Of a stretch of 64,000 nucleotides of DNA, positions 12,531 to 25,264 are shown in pieces. The notes under the pieces are model-generated. The model searched no databases. It worked only from the letters and a program-made list of their open reading frames with translations, and was not told the origin of the DNA. Numbering within the stretch: the stretch's first letter is position 1; each line of letters begins with the position of its first letter. Location of the stretch: contig ML679961.1 of NCBI GenBank assembly GCA_007922225.1, forward strand, positions 66,849,075 to 66,913,074, read 5' to 3'. Both the position numbers and the translations under genes were made by a program. The DNA comes from Emydura subglobosa (Eukaryota; Chordata; Testudines; Chelidae).

Positions 12531-13599
12531 ATGGGGCATTGAGTCTATATTACACTAAAAGTAATCATAATGATGTAACAACTGGGATAGTAAAATAACA
12601 CTAGCATACAATGGGGGTCCTGGTCCATGACCAGGGCTCCTAGGCATTACAGTAATACAAATAATAATGGCCCAGTTAATACAACTGAACTAAGAAATCA
12701 GATTATCATCCTCATTTATGTTTGTTTTTTAATTTGAGAGATATGGGTTCAGATTTCCCATTTTTAAAAAAATCTTTTTTTAGCAGAGAATGATTTTGCA
12801 ACTGAAAGTGATTGAAGCAATTATTCAATAACTGAGGAACTTTCTAGTATGAATCCTTATAAAGAAAAAGACAGCTATGTGCTAATAGTGGTACTATCTT
12901 TTTAACAGCATCAACACAGTATTTTAAGCCACAAACAGCATCAAGATTTTTCTCTAAGGGCTTGCTGGTGATAAACTGAATGTGTTAGGAAAACATCTAA
13001 GCCAAGCTGCCAGCCAAAGGCTTGCTGCAGGCACAGCAAAAGCCTGTCTACATTTTTTTCAGGAAATTTTGAGGATTTAGAAATATAATTGCCTATGGCA
13101 AGGCTATGGCTGGCTGCTCAGAAGCAAGCCATAGCCATAAGCCATTTGTATATGTACGTGTATACATCTGCAATTGTTTTTCATATAACTCATTTATATT
13201 CATCATCTTCAAGAATCATTCCAGATACAAACAAGGTGTGTAAAACATGCCCAGGAAACTCTGATTGCACAACACTAGTAGTTAATATGGAGCTTGTTAT
13301 TCGGATACAAGTAAACGCACAATTAGTTTTCATTAGTGCAAGTATACTTTTCTGATTAGCATTTGTACACTTTTACAATTAGCAAGTCATCGCCTGGGTA
13401 ATACATATATATAAAAGCCTTTGGTAAGTATCAAGGTAAAATTAGAAAGAGATGTGAATTCTTTAGCTCTGTATAAATCCTCAAGCTCTATTAATAGTTT
13501 GTGTCTGGCTGATATCTCAAGAAATAGGTTGAATCTTCAGTTCAGGATACTTTACTAGAAAAGACAAAGTTATCAGGGTAACCGGTCTTCTCCTTGTGG
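12531..13599. other. non-coding, no feature recognised
   Basis: AT-rich with no supported feature. Confidence 0.5.
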
Positions 13600-13870
13600 C
13601 TGAAAGGGACTTTGGGCCCAGGCTGGAGGCTCCTAATCCTCCAGGGGAGACAGGTAGGGCAACCCTCAGCATCTGCCACTGCAACATGTGGGGGCACTGA
13701 GTTGATCTGATGGCCAACAGGGATTTTGGGCCCAGGGCTGGAAGGTCCTAATCCTCTGGGGGAGGCATTAAGATTGACTCTTGCTGGAGAAGTGTCTGGC
13801 CACATCTCCCTCTTTTGGAGAAATGGGGTTGACGTGCTGGTTGTAAGGGACTTTGGCCACGGAGTCAGAT
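13600..13870. repeat. tandem repeat, about 114-127 bp period
   Basis: GGGACTTTGGGCCCA at 13606-13620 recurs as GGGATTTTGGGCCCA at 13720-13734 and as GGGACTTTGGCCA at 13847-13859. The first two copies also share the following stretch (CTCCTAATCCTCCAGGGGAG versus GTCCTAATCCTCTGGGGGAG). About 2.2 degenerate copies are present. Confidence 0.8.
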
Positions 13871-16800
13871 GGCCATGTTGGCCAGTCTGGTTTGCTCCTC
13901 AGTCATTTGACCAGCCCAACCACGATATTGGTTATCTGGTGCCAGGGAATGTGAAGCTGTAAAAGAGCATGCCTACCCTGTTGGCATTCTATTTTATTAA
14001 GCCCAAATAAATGTGAAATAAAGTCTCCCTGCTCTGTAGTTTCTCCTCTTGGTTCAAGGAGGATGCCCAGCCCTTCTTCCTTGGATCTACATTTTTGGAC
14101 TCTCAGCAGCTACTCTATCAGCTTTCCCAGCCACTGTCTTCAGGAGCCCTTTCAACAGCAATCTCTGTCAACCTTTCCCTTATCTCTTTGGGTTGAGAAA
14201 GGTCCACAGATGATAAAAGTCCTCTCTCATTTTGAAGGAAGAGACCGAATATATACAGAGACTTCTTCCCAGAGCTTCTCCCAATTGGCTGCCCTGACTA
14301 CTCTTTAAGGCTCTGGTCCCAGTCCCTTAAAGAAAGTGTAGCCTGGATTTTCCCCTGGGACCATCTTCCTCTCTCCCAACACCTACCTCTGCCTTCCCTA
14401 GATCTTAATCCACTCGAAAAATCCCAGAACTTAAAGGGACATGCCACAGAAAAGGTATTGACTGACCACAAGTCATTACTACTGTTAAGGGGACAGGCAC
14501 CCTGTTACAGAGGCATTTTTCCTTAAGTTGTATTAGTTGCTGTGCAGTATGTTTGACATAACTGGCAATTTCCTAGTATTTTAATGGTTAGTGTTTGCTG
14601 TACCTGAGCAACCTATTTTGTCGCGCAACCTAGGGGGAGATTTTTCAAAGACAGAAATGCAAACCAACAGGACTTGGGCATGTAACTGCCATTCAGACAT
14701 TGAAAATTTTCTCCATCGTGAATTTGTGTTGAATTTTATTAAATAGTAATATACGGAATGGTCCATTTTAAATAAACTTGGATTGTTTATTGCACAAACC
14801 TTTTATTACACTAATGTTTTTAGTTCAAGAACAGTCTTTTTCTATGGCCCATTTATGTTCTTGGGACCTAATGTTTCCCTATGTTATAAGAAGATGCCAC
14901 TTCTGGGAAACATGATGCGTTTCTGGGTCACTGGGAGCCAAGAGAAAACAGCCAGAAAACCTTGTTCCATTGTACTAAGTTTGAAATCCTGTGGAGCCTT
15001 CTTTATTATACTGAACTTAATATAGCAATTCAAGTTGAAGCTAAATGTTGCTCAGCTTTCCAAGGTCCTGGGAGTCTTTAGATTTTGATTCTCAAACATC
15101 TCTGAGCTCCCACTCTCCCAAGTGAGTGTGCTAATCAAGTAATCACTGGTGCAGTGAACGTAGGATTTAGTGGATATTAGTCTGGTAGGAGAAAGATCTT
15201 TGATAATAGTCTGAAAGCTGAATGGGTTTTTAGGTCCTGATATATAAAATATGAATAAAAAAATAACCTAAAATTCAACAGCATGTGCACACAGTCCTCC
15301 AGCAATTTAGGGCCTAGCAGTGCCAATACCTCACTCTTTTTTTTGGAATTATCCCTGAGGAAAATATCCATTAACACTGTTGCAGTGATGCAAACAGATG
15401 CAAAGACAAACTTTCCACATAGCCAAAGAATCAGTGCAGAGCCTTTTCACTTGTATTTTTTCCAGACAGTTACAAAAAATATAATAGGTCCCCTATTTCT
15501 GGTTTATTTTAAAGGTGACTGAAATCCAGGAGAAAATGTCACCATGAACTGTATGCACAATTGTGTAAGAGCAGTCATTGTTACAAATGTAACAATATGG
15601 AACAAATATGAGTTTAGGAACCATCTGAGCTGCAATTTCCTCACTTTCAATAATAGGCAAATATCAATTTCAATTGAAGTGAAAAACAAACTTAGACACA
15701 TTGTCTTTCCTAATGGAGCAATTTCACAGGTAATATGTTTTGATAATCATTTTAAGATTTGAACATCTCTCTGCCTCCAACTCCCTTCTTCTCTGGCTCC
15801 CTGTTCCTACAGCCTCACTGCTCACATGGTTCCTGCAAAAAAAATCCTGCCAAGTGCATTGTAATGACTTTGCTGATCAGTAGACTCTTGCTAACTGATG
15901 GGGACTTCTCATGCCAATCCTACGTAGTAGTTGTTGTGGCAGATCAGTCCATTGTTTCATCTTACCAGGTTTCTTGGCTTTAGCAATGGCCAATACCTGA
16001 TTTTTCAGATAAGGTCAATCCCCACTCACAATGTTCCTGGCCAATTTGCAATACTCTATATGAGAGAATGGATGCAGTTGGAGAAAGGAGGAATGATTTC
16101 TTCCTGGCTCCCATGGTAATAAGTTTATGCCTTAAGGATAATATTTATTTACCAAACAGTCAGCAAATTGTCCCCTCCGCATGGAACAACCATCTAGTTC
16201 CAGTAAACCCTATGTTTTTTTTAAACTCTCAGGGACAAGGGCTGCTTTATTATTTGTGTCCTGTACAGCATGAAGCACATTCTCAGTGCTTGACAAATGT
16301 ACAATGTAATCCTTAAACATTTAGGTCTAATATTTAATTTTAAGCATTATTTGGCAGTGAATTCTAGTCTGACTTTATGCTGTGTGTGGATTTCCTTTTA
16401 TTGGTTCGAAATGTATTTCCCTTTATTTTTAATGAATGATCTTTTCTTCTCCTAATGTGTGCCAATGTCACAACATGTTATAAGATAATTTATTCATTAG
16501 GAATTAATGACTCAGTCCTAGTAATTAACCAAACTGGAATTTTCCCAGAGCACTAAAGTTAACATTCCTCTGGCAGAAAGTGCCATTGGATTTTTAATGA
16601 TCAGAGCTGGCTGGACATTGGTTTTACATGTCACCCAAAATGTAGTACCCCTTAATACCATGCTAGGGAATTGGTTAAGTACAGTACTAGCCCAAAGAGA
16701 AGAGTGACACCAGCAGAGTGATTCTTAGGTTTTCTTAGGTGGTCTTACATCCACCACATATTGACGAAGGCTGCCCCAACTTAGCTTACATAATTTAATA

Positions 16801-17924
16801 TAATTCTCAGCTAGGCAACGCATATAACTGTTGCTGGGATCTTCCATCTCCCATATATGTCAGTGTCCTTTAGTTTCTCTTTGTATTATGTGGTACTAAT
16901 TTACAGGATTTAAAAACTGCTTCAAATCTTCAGCTTGAATTTGTGATAGGGAGACAGCATTGATGCTGTTTTCATCCTACTGTATTTGACTTTGGACTGG
17001 TGACCCCAGAGAACCATGGCTGGCATTTCTCCTATGGGCTTTCATCTCTGTTCCTTGGGAGTCACCTCCTTCTGTCTGATGCAGGAGTTCAGTCTTGGGG
17101 AAAGTATTTGCTTTTCACATTTCATCTTTGATACTCTCTGAAATTCCATGTAAACAAATTTCTTGCTTTTGTGATTGTCACTATTTGAGAGACTCCTGCA
17201 GTCCAGTGTTCAAACTTATGTTTTATAATAAATAAAATACAAACAATACATTTAATTTAGTGGACTTTTCCAATACAGAATATAATAATACAAACAATAT
17301 TCAATACACATCTCTTTTGTCAGCATATAATTGTTACGATTAAAATCTGTACTGAAGCTCCTAATGATCTGTCTTGAGTTTAAATGTGGTTTGTTACCTT
17401 TGAATATTATTTGCCAACAGTAATCATGGCTTTTCAAGTTTCAGATTGGACTTATATCTGCCCAGACCAGAAAATGAGCCATTCAGTGGAGTGTAGAAGT
17501 CCACAGATGTAGACACAACTTCTGTTACAATGTTGTTTGATGATTTCTCAGGTTAGTTTTCTCACTGTCTAGTAGGAGTAGTTTTCCAGACAAGAAACTA
17601 GTCTTGGATAGACAGGCCATAGGAAACAGTCCCAGGGTGAAGGCTTAGTGTGCAGTTTATGTTATTTTCAGTTTAATTGACTCTTAGTAAGACCCAGATG
17701 CAAGAAAAGAGGTAACTCTTGACCTTATAAAAATGTCATTGACCTTTTCTTGGAGCAGGCTGGGGACTCCCCCAGTTTACTATGGACAATGATGATGATC
17801 CCAGCTTCCCCACACTGTCCTCTGTCAGAGTGCATCCAAAATACTTTTAACTGACAATCTCCCATGAACTTATTGATAGTGTAAATTGGAAACTGTCAGG
17901 GGTGTGTGTTTGTGTGTCCAAGGC
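13871..17924. other. non-coding, no feature recognised
   Basis: AT-rich DNA with many short uninformative ORFs. No domain, RNA gene or named repeat recognised. Confidence 0.5.
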
Positions 17925-18540
17925 TGTAATGGCAGTACTCAGGACTATGTTGCCTACTGGCAAGATTCAAGAGCCACTTTGCCTAGCGTATACAATCTGA
18001 GGTAATGTTGTCCCATGATGAGAGTCAAGGGCTGCCTTGTCTAGCAGTCAGTCTTAGGGGAGTAGGGGAACTGGGGCTCACCCTGCTCCACCAGTTTCCA
18101 ATGCTTCAAAACAATAGTCCATATGGTGGCTTAGGGACTGGCACTCTTACTCCAGGTTCCTGGGTCACTTCCTACTCCTGCTTCTGTTCCTCCATCAGTG
18201 CCATGAGGCTGCCCTGGGATCCCTCTCAGGTCAGTCTCTGAAGAACAAACCCCTATTGGCGGTGACTTGTCGACCTCGGCCCCCGTGGTCGAAGGACATA
18301 CAGCAGCTTGGCTGTGAAGCCCAGTCCTGGCTAGTTGGAGCCCCAAAGGCTTCTCTGAATGAGCCTGCTGCACTTAATTGCTCTCTTGCTCAGTCCTCCC
18401 AGACTGAGCTGAGCTGCTCCCTTCTGAATGCTCCTTCCACTGGGAGCATGCCCAACAGAGGCAAGGGGCATGGCTTCCTGCATCTAGAGCAGTCCCTTAA
18501 CCCTTGCCTCACCAGTGAGGGGTTGGTATACCCTGTCACA
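17925..18540 (-). repeat. 3' LTR of the Gmr1-like element
   Basis: A 616-bp LTR. On the minus strand it starts TGTGACAGGGTATACC and ends ..GCCATTACA, so it has TG..CA ends. Its inner half matches the partial 5' LTR at 22887-23140, and its start matches the solo LTR ending at 61210. It includes about 1.6 copies of a roughly 58-bp tandem unit (AGATTCAAGAGCCACTTTGC / GAGAGTCAAGGGCTGCCTTG on the plus strand). Confidence 0.8.
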
Positions 18541-18599
18541 CATCTTCCACCTCAGGCTAAGATCCTGTGGTGATCTCTCCTCCGGTTCTCCTCTTCCTG

Positions 18600-19000
18600 C
18601 CCACAAGAAGAAATCAGCACTGGCATGCACCTTTCCTGGTCAATGGACCACTTGAAAGTCATATGGTTGTAGAGAGAAGTACCATCGCATAATATGGCCA
18701 TTGGTGTCTTTCACTGAATTGAGCCAGCATAGAAGGGCATGGTCCATGATGAGTTGAAAAGTGTTTCCCAACAGGTAGTAACATAAGGCCTCTATGGCTC
18801 ACTTCATCGTCAGGGTCTCCTTCCTAATTGTGGAGTAGTTAGTTTCTCGTGGGAACAGCTTCCTGCTCAAATACAGCACAGGGTGTTCTTCACCATCCAC
18901 CTCTTGAGACAATATGGCCCCAAGGCCTAACTCAGAGGTGTCCATCTGGAGGATGAATAGCTTCACAAAATTGAGCCATAAGAGAACTGGCTCCTGAGTT
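18600..19000 (-). pseudogene. RNase H domain, Gmr1-like element
   Basis: Minus-strand reading gives a gypsy RNase H. The segment LQMDTSELGLGAILSQ at about 18895-18950 contains the first catalytic Asp. It is followed by GEEHPVLYLSRKLFPRETN, the usual 'hPVaYlSRKL' motif, and then a region around DHALLCWLN. It would degrade the RNA strand during reverse transcription. It lies immediately downstream of RT and upstream of the 3' LTR. Stops interrupt it, so no product is expected. Confidence 0.75.
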
Positions 19001-19149
19001 AGGCGGGTCCTTCAAAATCCAGAAGCCTCTGTCAAATGCTTCAGTCCATTGCACATTTCAGGGTCTGGTACTTTTTATGAGGTTGGAGGGAGGGATGGCT
19101 ATTGTGGCGAAATCTGGCACAAAGTGACTATAATAGCCCGACAGCTGAA

Positions 19150-19830
19150 GGAACCACCGCACCTATTTTTTTGGTTTGTTTGCCCAGACCTTATCTACCA
19201 GATGGTGTAGCCATCCCCATCCCATGATGTCCCTGAGGTACGTTAACTCCTGCTGCCTCAGGCAGCATTTAGCCAGGTTCGTGATCAATCCTGTCTTCTC
19301 AAGGACTCAAATAACTGCAGTGAGGTATCATAGGTGGTCCTCCCAGCTGGCACTACAAATGACTATGTTGATGTATGTGGCTACATACTGGTCACGGGGT
19401 TGCAGTAGTTGGCCCATCAGCTGCTGCAAAGTGGCAGCTGCTCCATCTAGGCTAAATGCCTGGTCACAAATTGATAGAGGCTGTAGGGTGTAGGAAAACC
19501 TGTCTTCTCCCTAGACACCCTTGCTAGGGGGGGATTTGCCAATGCAATTTGGTAAGGTCTAATGTAGCGATATACTCAGCATTTCCCAGCCTCTCCAATA
19601 ACTTATCTACCTGGGGCATGTGGTAGGCATCGAATCAGGATGTAGCGCTGATTTTCCAAAAAATCAATGCAGAACCTTGTCGATCTGTCAGGTTTTGGCA
19701 GTAGGATGATGGTGCTCCTCCATTCACTACAGCATTCTTCAGTGACTCCCAGGGACAGCATAGTCTTGAGCTCCTCACGGACCACCCCCCACATTTTCCT
19801 TAGCAGGGGTTGATGATGCTCTCATACCTT
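19150..19830 (-). pseudogene. reverse transcriptase domain, Gmr1-like element
   Basis: The first segment (about 19830-19603) reads VREELKTMLSLGVTEECCSE and then LPKPDRSTRFCIDF, the N-terminal fingers of a Ty3/gypsy RT. After a gap with frame loss, the palm and thumb follow at about 19470-19190. This includes QYVATYINIVICSASWEDHL, where the expected YxDD box is degraded to YIN (the catalytic aspartates are lost). The following LRQQELTYLRDIMG fits the gypsy 'YLGHxVG' thumb motif. Its position 3' of integrase is the notable point. Inactive. Confidence 0.85.
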
Positions 19831-20399
19831 CTGCCCTGCTGTTGTAGCAATGAGGTGGTAGACCAAGTGTTTCCTCCCTAGAAGAGCTGAGACACCGCGG
19901 GGAAGGTCTGAGTCAGTTGGATCATTTGGGCCCGCTGTTCCAAACTGAGCTTTAGCCACATAAGTATGGGGGTTGGGTCTGGGTGTGCCAAGGCCTGTAG
20001 TCCTAGTTCTATTTCTGGAGGGTACAGGGCTATCAATAAACTTTCCTGAGCTTTCCTGTCTTCAGGAGTTTGATGTGATAAAGCTGTATTTCCTTCTGAC
20101 TCCTCAGCTGCTTGATTTTGTAGTCCAAGGGTCCTACCTTCCTAACCATCTCAAAAGGGCCCTGCCACCAGGCCAAGAGCTAAAATTCTGAGGATGGGAG
20201 CAACAATAATACCCCGTTACCTGGTGTGAATGTTTGCAGTCGGCTCTCCTGGTTGTATGTGCTCTCCTGTGTCTGTTGGGCTTTCAACAGATTCTTTTAG
20301 TGAGCCCCTCCCTTGAGTTCTGAGTTGCTCTCATAATTGCAGCACATTTGGCCTACAGCTTGGGACTCTTGCTCCTCCCAGGTCTCTTGGACAAGGTTC

Positions 20400-21080
20400 A
20401 AGATCCCCTGAGCTGCCTCCTGTACAGGAGCTCAAAAGGGGAAAAACCCCTGGAAACTTGGGGAAACCTCTTGTATGGCAAACAACAACAATGGTGGTAA
20501 CCTGTCCCAGTGTTGTGGGTCAGTGCTGATGAATTTCCTCAACATGGACTTCAGGGTCTTGTTGAAACACTCTACCAGCCCTTCGGTCTGTGGGTGATAG
20601 ATGGACATCTTGAGGGCTTTGACCTTCTGCAGCTTACACAGCTCTCTCATCAGCTTGGATGAGAAGTTGGATCCCTTGTCTGTCAATATTTCTCTCGGTA
20701 TTCAGACTCTCACAAAGATCTTCATGAGTTTACACATTATAGTGGGTGCCTTCATTGTACAAAATGGGATGGCCTCGGGGTACCATGTGACATAGTCCAC
20801 TATCAACAGTATGTAACGAAATCCAGACACATTCTTCTTTAGGAATCACACCAGAGCCATAAGTAGTTTCTTGAATGATACCCCCACTATGAGGAGTGGG
20901 ATCAGAACAGACTTCGGTGTCCCTTTGAGTTCTGTTAGTTGGCACTTGGGACATAATGAGCAAAAATCACGCACCTCCTTGTGAATGCCTGGTCAGAAGA
21001 ATCTGAGGGCTACCTGCTGAAGCGTCTTTTCCCTCCCTAAGTGTCTGCCACATGGCACTGAGTGGGCGAGTGGCCTCCAT
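20400..21080 (-). pseudogene. integrase, Gmr1-like element (HHCC + D,D,E)
   Basis: The minus strand reads a complete gypsy-type integrase in broken frames. The zinc-binding N-terminus is seen as RHLGREKTLQQV and then HKEVRDFCSLCPKCQ (about 21050-20930). The catalytic core begins with ILLIVDYVTWYPEAIPF (first Asp, about 20800). It continues with LTDKGSNFSSKL (second Asp, about 20670) and HPQTEGLVECFNKTLKSM (Glu, about 20580). The last 84-codon open frame is 20432-20686. Integrase joins cDNA ends to target DNA. It lies between protease and RT, the reverse of the normal gypsy order. Stops are present in the core. Confidence 0.9.
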
Positions 21081-21140
21081 CGGAACCACTTGGGTGCCAA
21101 TAATTGCCACAAGTATTCCTGGGTTTGGGGGAGTCTTTTG

Positions 21141-21730
21141 TTACATGGCTCTGTCACTCATTCTGGATCTCAAAGTGGGCCCCTGCTTTATCCATTGAGT
21201 TTCATCCTCTTCCCTTTCAAAGGTGACTACTTCCTGGATTAGGGTCTGGTCATCTTTTTGTTCCCGCACAAAATCCCCATTTTTTGATACCCAGTCATGA
21301 CATGCCTTGTCTAAAGCCTTTGGGATAGTGGGACATTGAACTAGTGCCCTTGTCTGGCCTGAAGGGTCTTCACTCGGATCTTCTGTCTCCTCCTGGCACA
21401 TGAGCCCTCTCACTTTTTGGCCTGGGTTGGTTTCAGTGAAATGGTTGCTGCTTCATTGCTTGAAGAGCTCCCCAAACCATCTCCAGTCTCACCCTAGGAT
21501 TACAGGATAGGCCAGAGTGGTTGCTAAGCCAACTTAACACATTTAAGTATTGCCTCCCACTTCTATTTGTACTTTGGTCACTGGGAAGGGCAGCACATCA
21601 CTGTGGATGCATTGAAGGTAAATGGAGCCCCTGCAGTGTCTGGGGACTCCACCAGACTTGTCTGGACAATACTCTGGCTGCATCCAGAATCTAGTAGGCC
21701 CATCACTTGGGTGCCTTTGACCCATACTGG
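21141..21730 (-). pseudogene. aspartic protease region, Gmr1-like element
   Basis: On the minus strand VMGLLDSGCSQSIVQ is read at about 21655-21703, with the retropepsin active-site triplet D-S-G in the LLDSG box at 21683-21697. The protease would mature the Gag-Pol polyprotein. The downstream 90-codon open frame (21141-21413), containing ALDKACHDWVSKNGDF, has no recognised domain and is probably the linker between protease and integrase. Confidence 0.75.
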
Positions 21731-21789
21731 GAGCAGTAGTTTGGCTGGGCCCCGCTTCCGGGCTCAGAAGCCTGATACCCATGCTTGTC

Positions 21790-22768
21790 CATAGCTGCAG
21801 TCCATAAAGGGACACTCTTATCTGAAATGTCCTTCTTGTCCACAATCAAAGCACTAGCCCTTCAGAAACACCATCAGTGGACTTCTTCCGGGGGCAGTGG
21901 GTCCTCTGGGTGGGACATTGTATCCCTCCCCTTGGGGGGTCTGTCTTCTCTTCATGCCAGTCATGATGCTCAGGTTCCTCCCTTTGGCCATGGGTACATC
22001 CTACTGTGTCAGCCAGTTTAGTGGCCTTCTTATCCCAGCCTCTGCGGGGGGCCTGAGCCTTATCCCCCCAGGAGCCTGACTTCAGCATCAATGGGGCTGG
22101 GTCTTTGACAGACATGCAGTCCTCTCTAAGGGTCACCACCTCTGACAGTGTCAATGGCCAATGAAGCTTCACCGTTCTATTCCTCTGGCTGGGAGAATCT
22201 GGGTAAATTGCTCTATTATGATCATCTCCACTACCTGTGCTCTGGTCTATTTGTTGTGGTTTAACCATGCCAGCAGTGATCCCACAGACATTGGACCACC
22301 ACCTACTGGTAGATATTTTTCCTGGTGAAACCTCTGCTGGAACGTCTCAGGGCTGATACTAGTCAAATATGGCTACTTTCACTTGGCGTAGTCCAACAAG
22401 ATCTAAGTTTCTGTATTCAGCTTGAGTTGGACCAGTCAAGTACAGGGCTATCAAGATAGCCCAATGTTCTGGAGGACAACATACGTAGTGGCTACCCATT
22501 CAAAGATGACAAGGAAGGCTTTGAGGTCATCCCGGGCCCCATCTTCGTGAGCCGTACAGGAAGTGAAGCAGGAAGGTTGTCTCCTACAGGTCCAGGAACT
22601 TCAGCATTGTATGTCCGCATGGGTTGTAATATAGCTGCTACCTGTTAGATCAGGTGTTCTTGCTGTGTCTGTTATTGCGACCTGCTGCAATATCTACCGC
22701 TGTTGCTGTTGGGCTGCCTGCTGTTGCTTGGCCTTGAACATCCGTTTCAGCAGTTTTTCTGTATCCAT
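21790..22768 (-). pseudogene. gag of the Gmr1-like element
   Basis: The likely start is the ATG at 22766-22768 (reads MDTEKLLKRMFKAKQQQA, a Gln-rich N-terminus). The frame is lost repeatedly downstream. Near the end (about 21800-21850) a retroviral-type zinc knuckle, CFDCGQEGHFR.ECP (C-x2-C-x4-H-x4-C), is seen with one stop inside. Gag would form the particle and bind RNA. The 140-codon frame at 21846-22268 overlaps this region but shows no domain. Confidence 0.7.
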
Positions 22769-22886
22769 GATTCTTTCTTTGAGTATTTCCCTTAGTACTT
22801 CGTTGGTCCTTTGAGTACGACCCGGTCGTTGCCTGCATGCTCCACCATGTGTTGGGAGGAAGGGGTTGTGTCAAAGCCGGTGGTAC

Positions 22887-23140
22887 TGTTTAGTGGCGAT
22901 ACTCTGGACTATGTCACTTAGTGATGAGATTCAAGGACCACTTTGCCTACCAGTTACAGTCTGAGGTAATATCGCCAATGGTGAGAATAAAGGGCCGCTT
23001 TGCCTAGTGGCTACAGTCTGAGGTAATGCTGCCCGATGGTGAGAGTTAAGGGCCGCCTTGCTCAGCAGCTGAGTGGGGGTAGGGGAACTCGGGCCCCACC
23101 CTGCTCCACTGGGTTCCAATCCAGGGCCCTTCAAACAATA
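22887..23140 (-). repeat. partial 5' LTR of the Gmr1-like element
   Basis: Matches the inner part of the 3' LTR. It holds about 2.5 copies of a roughly 58-bp tandem unit (around GATGAGATTCAAGGACCACT, GTGAGAATAAAGGGCCGCTT and GTGAGAGTTAAGGGCCGCCT). Homology to the 3' LTR ends near 23140, so the outer (U3) half is missing. Confidence 0.75.
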
Positions 23141-25264
23141 TTGGCTTTTCCAAAACGAAATATGAAGAGTGTCTTATATTTTGTCATGTTCTTGCAATCA
23201 GGAAACACCAAGTTCAAGGTACTCCAAAAACAATGTGAGCAAAGACTGATCTGACCATATTTCATCTTTACACTATTTGGAATTCTCTAGTTTTATTTTC
23301 TTTAATAAAGAGCAAACACAGATGTATAGAAAAAGTGAACAAGACACTCACTGAAACTTTCCAAAAGAGATAGTATACTGCACTGATGTGGACACCTACC
23401 TATGTGACTGTTGTTTATAAGATTGTGGACCTACCTGTTGGTGGCTGTATAAGGTCTCACTCTACCATATACATACACCCCCAACCCAGAGCCGACATTC
23501 AAAGCATCACTGGCAATTTCCCTTCTCTTTCTCTTACACACGTGCACATACACATCCACCCCTTATCTGACATTCAGAAGATCATTGCCAATTTCCCATA
23601 CAGTCTTGTTTGATTCTAATACCAGTTGGCCATAGCAAAGAATTAATTCCTTAACTACCTTCCTCCCTCCCTCTTTGCAAAGTCACACAGAACTTTACTT
23701 CTGGCTTCCTAGGATGAATAGCTAGGTTGCCAGTGTATGTTAAACAGGCAAGGGATGGGGGGCACAATTTGTGCAGGCAGAACAGGGAGGTAGAAGGTGG
23801 CATATGTGGAGGAGTTGGGCGATAACTACCTAGTCACAGCTGCTAGAAGGATGCCCACAGATCACTCCACACAAGGTCTTACAAAACCAAAATCCATCTC
23901 TGCCCTTGATGCCTCTTCTCCAAGTAGTTTTGTGTCACTCCATATCTTACTTTACTTCAATATGTAGAGATCTGTATTTCTTCATCTCTCTCAAAACCCT
24001 TACTCTCTTAAATTTACCCTTTGGACCAGTCCCTCTCTTTAATAATTCCAATATGAACTCTAGTTGTGATGTGGGTTGTCAGTTTAGCTCTCATTCTGGC
24101 CTATTGAACAGACAACACTATCTAATTAATTCTGCAGTGTGAAGGTTCTGTAAGCACAGAGATGAGAAAATATTAGGCAAGAAACTATTTGCCCAATTCA
24201 TTGGTATTCACACAATATAGAGACGAGGGTGCTGATGGCAAATAAGGGTAATACTTCACATAATGTCTAAGTGTCTTGAATGTACATGAACCACAGCTTC
24301 CCCCAGACTAAGATCTTTAAGAGACATTTAATAGACTTGACTAGCAATATCTAATTTTGTGGTTCTGAAAAAAACAAATTGGTTCTAGGCTATATTCATC
24401 TGTCTTTATTGTTTAAAAAAACTGCATTCTTCACTGTGCACTTCACCTATCTTTAATGGTCTCCTGTCCAACTCACTTAAATGAGGAAGGGAAATATGAT
24501 GCAAGAATCTCCAGTTCCATAAATTGTTAATGCAGGCGCTTGGATAACCTAGGAATAGCCATGAGTAAATCCTGTACAAATAAGACATTCAGCACTTCAA
24601 ATTTAGCTTCTGCAGATCCTGTGAGATCTAGATAAAGCACATCTTCATCACTGAATAATGATGGAGTGAGAGTGTGAGATGGGATTTCTGGTCTAGGCAA
24701 AATGGAATATTTTACCATTCCAAATTGGATAGGACACTTCTCAGTCCATCTCCCCCCTCCAGTTTTTGATCCCGTTGTTTGTCCTAGCCAGCTGAGTCTC
24801 CACAGGGAAACCGTTTTTCCCCTGAAGTTCTCTCATTTTGTCACAAGAGGAAACTGACCCCCAGCTGTGGCTGCCAAAGATTATCACTCTTGCTTCTTTC
24901 CCTGCCACTTCCTTTCTCCCTCTGCTCTGTTTCTTACTGCTGGGAAAAGGCAGATTCAGTCACCCCTTTTTGCTGCTCTGAATAGTGAAACTGTCTCTGT
25001 GTCTGTTATGTTTTCCACTTACAGTAATGATTGGAATAAATCCAGTATTTCGTCCTACTGTAAATTATTTTACTGCAAAATATATTCCCTTGTGTTGTAT
25101 TCAAGAAAGAGTCATTTTCAGTATTAGAATGACACAGCAAGTAGCGCTTCAATGCATTACTAGAGGGAACGCTTATGCTAACTTATAGAACTTTGCTTTA
25201 AAAGAAACAAATGTGGAAACTAATTATTTTTAACCAGGTGATTAATGGCAGCAAAAAGGCCCCG
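23141..25264. other. non-coding, no feature recognised
   Basis: No gene or named repeat recognised. Confidence 0.5.

Larger units (their letters stand above)
17925..23140 (-). mobile_element. Gmr1-like Ty3/gypsy LTR retrotransposon (decayed)
   Basis: Minus-strand element running from a truncated 5' LTR (22887-23140) to a complete 3' LTR (17925-18540). In the transcribed direction the domains are Gag with a zinc knuckle, retropepsin (LLDSG), integrase (HHCC then D,D,E), reverse transcriptase and RNase H. The sequence families are Ty3/gypsy, yet integrase precedes RT, as in Ty1/copia. That combination is the definition of Gmr1-like elements, known from deuterostomes. Frameshifts and stops occur in every domain. 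The 5' LTR lacks its outer half, so a flanking target duplication cannot be tested. Confidence 0.85.
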
